Source: Demequina aestuarii (GTDB lineage: Bacteria; Actinomycetota; Actinomycetes; Actinomycetales; Demequinaceae). From it: a stretch of DNA of 64,000 nucleotides. The notes under the pieces were generated by a model. It was given only the letters and a program-made list of their open reading frames with translations, made no database searches and was not told the DNA's origin. Shown here one piece after another: positions 44,877 to 53,521 of the stretch (within the stretch, counting starts at the first letter, position 1; the number at the start of each line of letters is the position of its first letter). The stretch is from the NCBI RefSeq assembly GCF_000975095.1, contig NZ_BBRD01000002.1, positions 1-64,000 of the forward strand, read 5' to 3'. The position numbers and the translations under genes were made by a program.

Positions 44877-46634
44877 TCACCATTCGGTGTGCCCCAGGAT
44901 CAGGTCGTCGGCAAAGGTGAGGTGCGTCGCATCGGTGGGGTCGAGCGCGAGCACGGTGAACTCCGCGCGACCGTCGTGGAGTGCGGTGCCGGGCACGTAG
45001 AGCGACCGCTGCGGTCCGCGACCCCAGAACCGTCCGAGGCAGAAGTCCCCCACCCAGGCGATCCCCTTGCCCAGATGCGTCGCGTCGATCACCAGATCGC
45101 GTGCATGACCCACATCGACCGTGGCACGGAACACCGTGGGCCCGGGCCTCGCGGCTCCCGAGCCACCGGAGAACTGCGGAATCGCCTGGAGCGGCACAGG
45201 CGCCGACCGCCAGCCCTCAACGGCGCGTCCGTCGAGCCAGACTCCGCCGATGATGCCCTTGTGCTCGCCGATGCGCGGGCCGTAGTTCACGCGCCCCTGA
45301 TCCTCCACCACGAGTTCCAGGTCACCACGACCGCGGGGGAGCTCGATCACGCGCTCGTGGGCATCGCGGCTCAGGATTCCCACCGGGGAGCCGTCGAGAA
45401 GCACGTGAACGCGGTCACGCACCTCTCCGAAGCCCAGCACGGCGGGCGCATCGGCGCCGTCCAGGGTGGTGCGGTGAACAGACAGGCCCCGGTAGTGCCC
45501 CATCTCGTCCATCGTGGGGAGCGCTGGGGTCGTGGTCCACCGATCGTTCGGCATCGCGTCCTGCAACGAGCCGATGCGCACCAGAGGCGCCGGCGGCGGC
45601 GCCGCACCCATCGGTTCAGGCAACGACGAGGGGTCGAGGTCCGGCACTGAGGCATGGCGCGCGATCACGTCACGGAATGCCCAGAACTTTGCCGTCGGCC
45701 TGCCCGCTTCATCGAGCGGCGCGTCGTAGTCATACGACGTGACGGTGGGCTGATAGACGCCCTTGTCGTTGGCGCCGGAGGTCAGGCCGAAGTTGGTGCC
45801 GCCGTGCACCATGTAGATGTTCACGGAGGCGCCGGCACCGAGCAGCGCATCGAGCTCGCGCGCGGAGTCCTGGGGGTCCGTGACGTGGTGATGGGCGCCC
45901 CAATGGTCGAACCAGCCGCACCAGAACTCTGAGCACATGAGCGGCCCCTCAGGCTGGGCCTCGCGGAGGGCCGCAAGGCGCTCCAGCGACCGGGATCCGA
46001 ACGAGCCTGTTCGCAGCACTCCGGGCAGCCCGCCGTTGGCGAGCATGTCAGGCACGGGCTGGTCGACCGTCGTGAGCGGCACGGTGATTCCACTGCGCCG
46101 GTACACGTCGACGATGTGGGCCAGGTACTCGCTGTCGCTCCCATAGGCGCCGTACTCGTTCTCCACCTGCACCAGCACCACTGGTCCGCCCTCGTGAATC
46201 TGGAGCGGGGCGACGATCTCCATCACGCGCTCGAGGTACGTGGTGGCGGCGCTCAAGTACGTGGGCTCGGACGAGCGCGGCTGCACGCCGGGCTCGCGCG
46301 TGAGCCAACCAGGCAGGCCTCCCGCATCCCACTCCGCGCAGATGTACGGCCCGGGCCGCACGATCGCGTGCATCCCCTCCTCGTGGATCAGGTCGAGAAA
46401 GGCCCCGAGATCGAGAGCCCCTGTCGCGGAGAACTCACCGGGCTGAGGCTCGTGGTCGGCCCACGGCACGTACGTCTCGATGGTGTTGAGCCCCATCAGG
46501 CGCGCGGCGCGGATGCGGGCGGTCCACTGACCAGGGTGGACGCGAAAGTAGTGCAGGGCGCCAGAGATGATGCGGCGAGGCTGACCGTCAAGCAGGAAGT
46601 CCTGCTCGCCGATGGCGAAGTGGTGCGCGGGCAC
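44877..46634 (-). CDS. Beta-galactosidase, GH35
   Basis: A 585-residue enzyme. The N-terminal LLDGQPRRIISGALHYFRVH, TYVPWADHEPQPGEF, GPYICAEWDAGGLPGWL, acid/base E160 in VQVENEYGAYGS and nucleophile E236 in CSEFWCGWFDHWG are classic GH35. There is no signal peptide, so it acts inside the cell, probably on beta-1,3- or 1,6-linked galactose. The start is GTG, with AGGAGGAAGG seven bases before it. It follows the binding-protein gene across a strong hairpin. Confidence 0.94.
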   Translation of the reverse strand: MPAHHFAIGEQDFLLDGQPRRIISGALHYFRVHPGQWTARIRAARLMGLNTIETYVPWADHEPQPGEFSATGALDLGAFLDLIHEEGMHAIVRPGPYICAEWDAGGLPGWLTREPGVQPRSSEPTYLSAATTYLERVMEIVAPLQIHEGGPVVLVQVENEYGAYGSDSEYLAHIVDVYRRSGITVPLTTVDQPVPDMLANGGLPGVLRTGSFGSRSLERLAALREAQPEGPLMCSEFWCGWFDHWGAHHHVTDPQDSARELDALLGAGASVNIYMVHGGTNFGLTSGANDKGVYQPTVTSYDYDAPLDEAGRPTAKFWAFRDVIARHASVPDLDPSSLPEPMGAAPPPAPLVRIGSLQDAMPNDRWTTTPALPTMDEMGHYRGLSVHRTTLDGADAPAVLGFGEVRDRVHVLLDGSPVGILSRDAHERVIELPRGRGDLELVVEDQGRVNYGPRIGEHKGIIGGVWLDGRAVEGWRSAPVPLQAIPQFSGGSGAARPGPTVFRATVDVGHARDLVIDATHLGKGIAWVGDFCLGRFWGRGPQRSLYVPGTALHDGRAEFTVLALDPTDATHLTFADDLILGHTEW

Positions 46635-46665
46635 GGGGGCCTTCCTCCTTGGAAGAGTGAACGGA

Positions 46666-46696
46666 GCGGGGGCGGCTCCTCAGGAGCCGCCCCCGC
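46666..46696 (-). terminator. Hairpin between binding protein and GH35
   Basis: A perfect 14-base-pair GC stem, GCGGGGGCGGCTCC and GGAGCCGCCCCCGC, with a three-base loop, lies just after the binding-protein stop and before the GH35 ribosome site. It probably acts as a partial terminator or 3' mRNA stabiliser, giving more binding protein than glycosidases. Confidence 0.7.
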
Positions 46697-46710
46697 CATG
46701 ACTCACGGGA

Positions 46711-48075
46711 TTACGGGTTGACGGTGAATCCCTGGTCGGAGCCGTACTGAATGTTCTGGTCCTGCCAGTTGAGGAGCCCCTCGTTGAGGTCAGCACCGGA
46801 GAGATACGCCTGACCGACGGTGTCGGGGTAGATGCTGTTGGCATATGCCTGCCACGGGAGGTACTGCCATCCGGGCAGCACCGAGTTGGTCGCGTCGACG
46901 AGCACCTCGTTGATGCGCTGGCCGCCGAAGTACTCCGACTCGTACGCCTGGAACTCCTCGGACTCGAGGTCAGCGACCGTCGCGGGGAACCCTCCAGAGG
47001 CGAGGAAGACCTCGACGGACTCGTCCGAAGCGTTGAGCCAGCGCAGGAACGCGGCGGCGAGCTCGGGGTCCTCGGACTGCGCCGTCACAGCCTGCGAGGA
47101 GCCGCCATTCTCTGCTGTGGCGGGCTCACCGTCGTAGGTGGGCATGGGCGCCACCGCCCAGTCGCCGGCTCCGCCGGGAGCGCTCGACTCGAGGACGCCA
47201 GGCATCCAGGCACCGATGGGCAGCGACGCAATCGTGCCGTCGGAGAGTGCCGTGAACCACTCGTCGCTCCACCCAGGGATGTCCGCGAGCAGATCCTCTT
47301 CGATCAGGGGGTTCCAGGTCTCGGCCCACCGCGTGGTGCCCTCGTCCTGCAGGTCGATCGTCACGTTCTCGCCGTCGATCTGGAACGGCAGGCCGCCTGC
47401 CTGCCACATCATCGACGTGCCGAATCCGGCGTCGCCGCCGTAGTCGTTCGTGATCCACACGTCATCACCCGACTCGCGGAGGGTGCGTCCGGCCTCGACG
47501 AACTCGTCCCACGTGGCGGGAACCTCAATGCCGTACTCGTCGAACACGCGCTTGTTGTAGAACAGCGCCATGGGCCCCGAGTCCTGCGGGAGGCCCCAGA
47601 TGCCTTCGCTGAAGGACACTGCGCCCCACGTCGACGGCGTATACAGAGACTCGTACTCGCCGAAGCCGTACTCGGAGAGATCGAGCAGCGCACCCGGCAG
47701 CACGAACTGAGGCAGCGCCTGGTACTCGACCTGCACCACGTCCGGCACACCGGAACCGGCGGAGATGGCGTTCTGAAGGTCGAGGTTGTTGTCGGCAGCG
47801 CCGCCCGTGTCCACGACCTCGACGTTGACGTTGGGGTAGGCGTCCATGAACGCCTCCACCTGAGCTTCAGCAGAGGGGGTCCACGTCCAGTAGGTCAGGT
47901 CGCCGCCGCGCTCAAGCGCAGCATCCAGTGCGTCGTTCGTCTCCGCGCCTTCGCCGCCGTTGCCGGTCGACTCAGGGGTGGTCTCGGCGTCGCCGGAGCA
48001 GGCGGCGAGCGTGAGCGCGAGGCCCACGACCGCGGCGCCGGTCGCCATCGCCCGGCGGTGGTGTCGTGTGGTCAT
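46711..48075 (-). CDS. Sugar ABC transporter substrate-binding lipoprotein
   Basis: A 454-residue extracellular solute-binding protein of the CUT1 (oligosaccharide) type. It has a signal peptide and a lipobox at LAAC (Cys about residue 29). The acidic Gly/Glu linker is followed by DLTYWTWTPSAEAQVEAFMD and VDTGGAADNNLDLQNAISAG, then WGLPQDSGPMALFYNKRVFD, all typical of family 1 binding proteins. It presumably binds galacto- or arabinogalacto-oligosaccharides. I chose the ATG at 48075; the upstream extension is not a signal sequence. Confidence 0.92.
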   Translation of the reverse strand: MTTRHHRRAMATGAAVVGLALTLAACSGDAETTPESTGNGGEGAETNDALDAALERGGDLTYWTWTPSAEAQVEAFMDAYPNVNVEVVDTGGAADNNLDLQNAISAGSGVPDVVQVEYQALPQFVLPGALLDLSEYGFGEYESLYTPSTWGAVSFSEGIWGLPQDSGPMALFYNKRVFDEYGIEVPATWDEFVEAGRTLRESGDDVWITNDYGGDAGFGTSMMWQAGGLPFQIDGENVTIDLQDEGTTRWAETWNPLIEEDLLADIPGWSDEWFTALSDGTIASLPIGAWMPGVLESSAPGGAGDWAVAPMPTYDGEPATAENGGSSQAVTAQSEDPELAAAFLRWLNASDESVEVFLASGGFPATVADLESEEFQAYESEYFGGQRINEVLVDATNSVLPGWQYLPWQAYANSIYPDTVGQAYLSGADLNEGLLNWQDQNIQYGSDQGFTVNP

Positions 48076-48148
48076 GATGAGGTGTCCTTCCACATCGTTG
48101 GGGGTTGGGTGGGGATGGTTCGTGCGTGGTGGTGTCGCAGCGTCCCCA

Positions 48149-49036
48149 TCACTGCTTGACACTTCCCGCGCTCAGGCCTGACTGCCAGAAGCGTTGGAGG
48201 AGGAGGAACGCGATCACGATCGGGATGATCGTGAGCAGCGACCCGGTGATCACCAGGTGGAAGATCGGATCCGATCCCACACCTGTCGCCTGCAGGTTCC
48301 ACTGCTGCAGGCCGATCGTGAGCGGGAAGAGTTGAGGGTCATTCAGCATGATCAGCGGCAGGAAGTAGTTGTTCCAGGTCGCGACGATGGCGAACAGGGC
48401 GACCGTGACGATGCCGGGAGCGAGCAGGCGCAAGGCGACCGTGAAGAAAGTGCGGAACTCGCCGGCTCCATCGACCCGCGCTGCTTCGAGCAGCTCAGTC
48501 GGCACCGCGTCGACCGCGTAGACCCAGATCAAGTAGAGGCCGAATGGCGAGATGAGCGAGGGGATGATGATGGCCCACATCGTGTTGGTGAGACCCAACT
48601 GGCTGAACATCAGGAACGTGGGCACCGCGAGCGCGGTGCCTGGCACCGCGATGGCGCCAAGCACGATCGCGAAGACTGCGCGCTTGCCAGGGAACGAGTA
48701 CTTGGCGAGCCCGTAGCCCGCGAGGGTGGCGAGCAGTGTCGCGCCGCCGGCTCCCGCGATCACGTAGATCATGGTGTTCGCCAGCCACGTGAGGAAGATG
48801 CCGTCGCCGTACGTGAGCGTCTCGACGATGTTGTCCCAGAGTGCGAACTCGCTGCCGAACCACAGACCGAACGTGGTGCTGATATCGCCCTGCGTCTTGG
48901 TGGCGTTGATGAGCAGCCACACCAGGGGCAGGAAGGCGTAGATGAGGAACACGGCCATCACGATGCCCAGCGGTATCGAGCGGCGAGGGCGGAGGGCCGA
49001 GGGCGACCGGTCGAACGCGGGGGCAGCGCGCTTCAT
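48149..49036 (-). CDS. Sugar ABC transporter permease (MalG type)
   Basis: A 295-residue CUT1 permease with six helices. The EAA loop reads ELLEAARVDGAGEFRTFFTV, and the start ATG (49036-49034) overlaps the first permease stop by four bases. It pairs with the permease upstream and the binding protein downstream. No ATPase gene is in the cluster; CUT1 importers in actinobacteria often share one MsiK-type ATPase encoded elsewhere. Confidence 0.93.
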   Translation of the reverse strand: MKRAAPAFDRSPSALRPRRSIPLGIVMAVFLIYAFLPLVWLLINATKTQGDISTTFGLWFGSEFALWDNIVETLTYGDGIFLTWLANTMIYVIAGAGGATLLATLAGYGLAKYSFPGKRAVFAIVLGAIAVPGTALAVPTFLMFSQLGLTNTMWAIIIPSLISPFGLYLIWVYAVDAVPTELLEAARVDGAGEFRTFFTVALRLLAPGIVTVALFAIVATWNNYFLPLIMLNDPQLFPLTIGLQQWNLQATGVGSDPIFHLVITGSLLTIIPIVIAFLLLQRFWQSGLSAGSVKQ

Positions 49037-49956
49037 CGCGCACCTCCTCGAGTGCCGCGCAGTTGCACCACATAGGCGATCACGGCGGTGATGACGCCCA
49101 TGATGATGGCGACGGTGGCGGCGTAGTTCACTTGTTGCCCCACGAAGCTCAGGTTGTAGGCGTACATGTTGGGCGTGTAGAACGTCGTGATCAGCGTGGG
49201 AACCAACGACTTCAAGATGTTCGGCTCGTTGAAGAGCTGGAAGCTGCCGATGATCGAGAAGATGGTCGCGATCACGAGTGCGCCGCGGAGCGCGGGGAGC
49301 TTGATGTTCCAGATGATGCGGAACTGGCCCGCCCCGTCGATGGCCGCAGCTTCGTAGACGTCGTGAGACACCGCCCGCAGCGCTGAGTAGAAGATCAGCA
49401 TGTTGTATCCCATGAACTCCCACGTGACGATGTTGCCGATCGCGAACAGAATCCAGTCGCCGCTCAACGGCGTCATGAGGTCGAAGCCGACGGTGTCGTT
49501 CACGTCCCCTGCGAGTCCCAGCCGTTCGGAGTAGATGAATCCCCACATCAGCACCGCGACGACGCCGGGGACGGCGTAGGGCAAGAACAGCCCGATCCGG
49601 AACAACGAGCTTCCCGCGAGGCGCTTGGAGTCGATGGCGAGAGCGGCGATGAGGGCCAGGACCAGCATGATGGGGACCTGAACGGCGAGGAACGCTCCCA
49701 CGCGCAGCGCGCCCTCCAGCAGCTTTTCGTCGGCGAAGGCCTGGGCGTAGTTGTCGAGGCCCACGAAGACGTTGCCGCCCACCAGTTGGTCCCGGAACAG
49801 ACTCAGATAGACCGAGTACACCAGCGGGGCGATGAACGTCAGCGCGAAGACCACCATGAAGGGGACGACGAATCCGGCACCCGCCCAGCGCCGTCGTGCA
49901 CGTGCACGGCGCCGCACGCGGTCCACCGGTGGTGGGGCGGTAGGTATGGACGACAT
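49033..49956 (-). CDS. Sugar ABC transporter permease (MalF type)
   Basis: A 307-residue CUT1 permease. A basic N-terminus (RRRARARRR) precedes six helices; VFVGLDNYAQAF is the usual extracellular loop and DVYEAAAIDGAGQFRIIWNI is the EAA motif. It is the first gene of the importer-glycosidase operon (permease, permease, binding protein, GH35, GH42, GH51). Two LacI-type operators are 54 and 87 bases upstream. Confidence 0.93.
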   Translation of the reverse strand: MSSIPTAPPPVDRVRRRARARRRWAGAGFVVPFMVVFALTFIAPLVYSVYLSLFRDQLVGGNVFVGLDNYAQAFADEKLLEGALRVGAFLAVQVPIMLVLALIAALAIDSKRLAGSSLFRIGLFLPYAVPGVVAVLMWGFIYSERLGLAGDVNDTVGFDLMTPLSGDWILFAIGNIVTWEFMGYNMLIFYSALRAVSHDVYEAAAIDGAGQFRIIWNIKLPALRGALVIATIFSIIGSFQLFNEPNILKSLVPTLITTFYTPNMYAYNLSFVGQQVNYAATVAIIMGVITAVIAYVVQLRGTRGGAR

Positions 49957-50009
49957 CTTTGTCTGCAGTTCCGTTCCTCAAGAGGGCGATCCGAGGACCG
50001 CCATTCTCG

Positions 50010-50026
50010 ATGTTGACGTTAACAAC
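50010..50026. promoter_or_regulatory. LacI-type operator copy 1 before the sugar importer
   Basis: ATGTTGACGTTAACAAC. The core TGTTGACGTTAACA is close to a perfect palindrome. It lies between the divergent importer operon and the lacI gene. Confidence 0.75.
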
Positions 50027-50042
50027 TGCTGGTGAGCGTAGC

Positions 50043-50058
50043 ATGTTGACGTCATCAT
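50043..50058. promoter_or_regulatory. LacI-type operator copy 2 before the sugar importer
   Basis: ATGTTGACGTCATCAT, 33 bases from copy 1. The same pair with 34-base spacing occurs before the GH30 gene, so one LacI protein (50176) probably controls both promoters and itself. Confidence 0.72.
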
Positions 50059-50175
50059 CTGTCAACAGGGGGTAGTCATGGTCGGGAGTGGAACAGGCGG
50101 CGCACGGGCTCTCCGCCGCTGCGCACGATTGCGAGCACGACGCGCGACATCGACGGCCGTCCCTAGACTCGCCCC

Positions 50176-51222
50176 ATGAGCACCTTGCCTCCTGGCGCCA
50201 GCGCACCGCGCGTGCGAATCGCGCCCTCGCAGGCGGACGTGGCGAGACTCGCCGGGGTGTCCGGCCAGACGGTGTCCCGCGTGGCCAACGGATCGGAGTC
50301 GGTGCTTCCCGCCACGCGTCAGCGCGTGCTGGACGCCATGAACACCCTGGGATACTCGCCGAACTCTGCGGCTCGAGCGCTCCGCAACGGCACCTTCGAC
50401 ACGCTGGGCATCATCGTGCACAAGCTCGCCCGCACCGGAGAGTCGCGCACCGTGGACGCGATCGTCACGGCAGCACACCAAGCGCGCCACACGGTCACGC
50501 TGGTGGACGTCGAGTCACCATCCACCGACGAGGTGACGGCCGCGGCCACGCGACTGTCGCACCAGGCCATCGACGGCCTCATCATCATTCGCGCCGAGCT
50601 GGAGCGCACTGCAGACCTCGCGCTGCCGGCAGATCTCCCGGTCGTCGTGTCCGATTCACAGTTCATGGGCCAATTGCCGTCGGTCGGATCGGACCAGATC
50701 TCCGGAACGCGCCGCGCGGTCGAGCATCTGCTGTCGCTCGGCCACCAGACCGTGCACCTGCTCGCCGGCCCCCAGGACTCGGTCCCGGCGGGGACGCGGC
50801 GCCGGGCATGGGCGGATACCCTGGCGGCCCATGACCGTCCCATTCCAGCGCCGTTGCAGGGAGACTGGACAGCGGAGTCCGGCTACGCCGCCGGGCGAGC
50901 CGTGGCGGACGACCCGTCGATCACCGCCGTCTTCAGCTCCAATGACGAGATGGCCGCGGGCCTCTACCTTGCACTGCACGAGCAGGGAGTCAGGGTGCCT
51001 GATGACGTCTCGATCGTCGGATTCGACGACGTGCCCCTGGCGACGTACCTCTGGCCTCCGCTGACGACGGTGCGGCAGGACTTCGGAGCCATCGGCAAGG
51101 AACTGGTCGCCTCCCTGCTGACGCAGATGGCAGGCGAGGCGCCCGCGCGCGACGCGCTCACTCTCATCCCCACCGAGCTCATCGTGAGAAGGTCGACGGC
51201 GCCCCCGCGGCGTCGCCCCTGA
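50176..51222 (+). CDS. LacI family regulator of the galactan locus (inferred)
   Basis: A 348-residue repressor. The DNA-binding head is QADVARLAGVSGQTVSRVAN with hinge helix NSAARALRNGTFDTLG, followed by a sugar-binding domain ending SIVGFDDVPLATYLWPPLTT. It is divergent from the importer operon, 220 bases away, with two operator copies in the gap, and is followed by galK. It probably senses galactose, a galacto-oligosaccharide or arabinose released from the polymer. Confidence 0.92.
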   Translation: MSTLPPGASAPRVRIAPSQADVARLAGVSGQTVSRVANGSESVLPATRQRVLDAMNTLGYSPNSAARALRNGTFDTLGIIVHKLARTGESRTVDAIVTAAHQARHTVTLVDVESPSTDEVTAAATRLSHQAIDGLIIIRAELERTADLALPADLPVVVSDSQFMGQLPSVGSDQISGTRRAVEHLLSLGHQTVHLLAGPQDSVPAGTRRRAWADTLAAHDRPIPAPLQGDWTAESGYAAGRAVADDPSITAVFSSNDEMAAGLYLALHEQGVRVPDDVSIVGFDDVPLATYLWPPLTTVRQDFGAIGKELVASLLTQMAGEAPARDALTLIPTELIVRRSTAPPRRRP

Positions 51223-51271
51223 CTCGCGCCACCACCACCCCCACGACCGCGACACTACGAGGAGTACAGAC

Positions 51272-52432
51272 ATGCCCGCACAGGTCACCGCCACGGAGCA
51301 CGCCTTCGCGCAGGGCTTCGGACGCCGCCCAGACGGGGCGTGGTCCGCACCCGGCCGCGTGAACCTCATCGGCGAGCACACCGACTACAACCACGGCTAC
51401 GTGCTCCCTTTCGCGATCGATCGCCGCACGGTCGCCGCCGTCGGCCTCCGGGACGACCGCGTGCTGCGGGTGCGCTCGACCTTCACGGACGACGAGGTCT
51501 CGCTCACGATCGACGATCTCACGCCGCAGGCCATGGCCGGGTGGAGCGCCTACGTGCTCGGCGTCGCGTGGGCCCTGGCAGACGAGGGTCACGACCTCTC
51601 GACCGCGCCCGGTCTCGACATCCTCATCGACTCGCGCGTGCCGGTGGGCGCGGGGCTGTCGTCCTCGGCCGCCATCGAGTGCGCCGTCGCCGTGGCCTTC
51701 AACGACCTGTGGGAGCTGGACCTGTCGCCGCTCGCCCTCGCGCGCATCGGCCGCATCGCCGAGAACAAGGCCGTGGGCGCACCCACCGGGCTGCTGGATC
51801 AGGCAGCCTCGATGCTGGGTCGCGAGGACCACGCCGTCTTCCTCGACTGTGACTCCGAGGGGGCAGAGCCCGTGGCGCTCCACCTGCGCGAGGAGGGCCT
51901 CGAGATCCTCGTCATGGACTCTCGTGTGGAGCACGAGCACGCCACCGGCGGCTACCGCGATCGCCGCGACTCATGCGAGAAGGGCGCAGCCGCGATGGGG
52001 GTCGCCACCCTGCGCGAACTGTCGGAGGACGACCTGGCCCGCGCATCGGACGTCCTGGACGACGAGACCTACCGCCGGGTGCGCCACATCGTCACCGAGA
52101 ACGCCCGGGTGGTCGCGACGGTCCGCACGCTCGACGAGGGCGGGCCGCGGGCGATCGGCGCTCTGCTGGACGCGTCTCAGGCCTCCATGCGGGACGACTT
52201 CGCGATCACCGTGCCCGAGATCGACCTGGCCTGCGCCACGGCCGTCGCCCACGGCGCCATCGGTGCGCGCATGACCGGGGGCGGGTTCGGCGGGTCGTCC
52301 ATCGCCGTGGTTCCGGCCGATGCGCGGGCAAGCATCGAGGCCGCCGTCACCGCAGCGCTGGCGGCCGCAGGCATGCGGGAGCCCCACCTCTTCACCGTCA
52401 CCCCGTCACAGGGCGCGCGCCGCGACGCCTGA
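51272..52432 (+). CDS. galK: Galactokinase
   Basis: A 386-residue GHMP kinase that phosphorylates galactose at C1 with ATP. It has the galactokinase signature GRVNLIGEHTDYNHGYVLPF, the ATP loop PVGAGLSSSAAIECAVAVA and the C-terminal MTGGGFGGSSIAVV. It follows the LacI gene by 49 bases and precedes galE by 28, so lacI-galK-galE looks like one operon. It feeds galactose from the glycosidases into the Leloir pathway. Confidence 0.95.
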   Translation: MPAQVTATEHAFAQGFGRRPDGAWSAPGRVNLIGEHTDYNHGYVLPFAIDRRTVAAVGLRDDRVLRVRSTFTDDEVSLTIDDLTPQAMAGWSAYVLGVAWALADEGHDLSTAPGLDILIDSRVPVGAGLSSSAAIECAVAVAFNDLWELDLSPLALARIGRIAENKAVGAPTGLLDQAASMLGREDHAVFLDCDSEGAEPVALHLREEGLEILVMDSRVEHEHATGGYRDRRDSCEKGAAAMGVATLRELSEDDLARASDVLDDETYRRVRHIVTENARVVATVRTLDEGGPRAIGALLDASQASMRDDFAITVPEIDLACATAVAHGAIGARMTGGGFGGSSIAVVPADARASIEAAVTAALAAAGMREPHLFTVTPSQGARRDA

Positions 52433-52460
52433 CCCACCGATCGAGACTGAAGGAGTCACC

Positions 52461-53438
52461 ATGGCCTGGATGGTCACCGGAGGAGCCGGATACATCGGAG
52501 CGCACGTGGTGCGCGCCCTCGCCTCGGCAGGGATCGACCCCGTGGTGCTCGACGACCTGTCGAGCGGCTTCGAGCGATTCGTTCCGGCCGGCGTGCCGTT
52601 CGTGCGCGGGTCCGTGCTCGACACCGCGACCGTCACGGCGGCGCTGCGCGAGCACGACGTCCGCGGCGTCATCCACTGCGCCGGCTACAAGTACGCGGGC
52701 GAGTCCGTGAAGCACCCCGTTCACACGTACCGGCAGAACGTGGAGGGCACGGGCACGCTCCTCGACGCGATGGCCGATGCGGGCGTCACCCAGCTGGTCT
52801 TCTCCTCGTCGGCGGGCGTCTACGGCACCCCCTCTCAGCCCGTGGTCACCGAGGACACCGCGACCATGCCGGAGTCGCCCTACGGCGAGTCCAAGCTCGT
52901 CGCGGAATGGCTCATCCGCGACCAGGTGCGCGCCACCGCGGCCTCCGATGCACCACTGCGGGCGACCAGCCTGCGGTACTTCAACGTGGTGGGATCCGGC
53001 ACCACCGAGGTGTACGACGCGTCGCCTCACAACCTGTTCCCCAAGGTGATCCGCGCCATCAAGGCGGGCCAGCCTCCCCTGATCTTCGGCGACGACTACG
53101 ACACGGAGGACGGCACCTGCGTGCGCGACTACGTGCACGTCGAGGACCTCGCACACTCGCACGTTGCGGCGGCTCGGATGCTCGACGCGGGCAGGCCGCT
53201 CGCGCCCGTGTACAACCTGGGCTCGGGCGATGGCACGTCGGTGAGGGAGATCGTGGGAAGCCTGCTCGAGGCCGCTGGATCGGACCTCGACCCGGTGGTC
53301 AAGCGCCGGCGGCCTGGCGACCCCGCACGCATCGTCGCCACCGGAGAGCTCGCGGGCGACGACATCGAGTGGAAGATGTCTCACACCATCCACGAGATGG
53401 CGTCGAGCGCCTGGGCGGCGGCGCCCGCATCGGAGTGA
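52461..53438 (+). CDS. galE: UDP-glucose 4-epimerase
   Basis: A 325-residue NAD-dependent epimerase interconverting UDP-galactose and UDP-glucose. It has the Rossmann motif TGGAGYIGAHVV, HCAGYKYAGESVKHP, SSSAGVYG and the catalytic Y141xxxK145 (SPYGESK). RRPGDPARIVA near the end is standard. The start has AAGGAG upstream. It is part of the lacI-galK-galE run. Confidence 0.94.
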   Translation: MAWMVTGGAGYIGAHVVRALASAGIDPVVLDDLSSGFERFVPAGVPFVRGSVLDTATVTAALREHDVRGVIHCAGYKYAGESVKHPVHTYRQNVEGTGTLLDAMADAGVTQLVFSSSAGVYGTPSQPVVTEDTATMPESPYGESKLVAEWLIRDQVRATAASDAPLRATSLRYFNVVGSGTTEVYDASPHNLFPKVIRAIKAGQPPLIFGDDYDTEDGTCVRDYVHVEDLAHSHVAAARMLDAGRPLAPVYNLGSGDGTSVREIVGSLLEAAGSDLDPVVKRRRPGDPARIVATGELAGDDIEWKMSHTIHEMASSAWAAAPASE

Positions 53439-53521
53439 TGCTGCAGGTCTGAGGCGCGCGGACCGCGGGGTCCCCGCGCGGCCGCCGCGCACTCGCCCGC
53501 GAGCCCGCATACAGTGACCGC

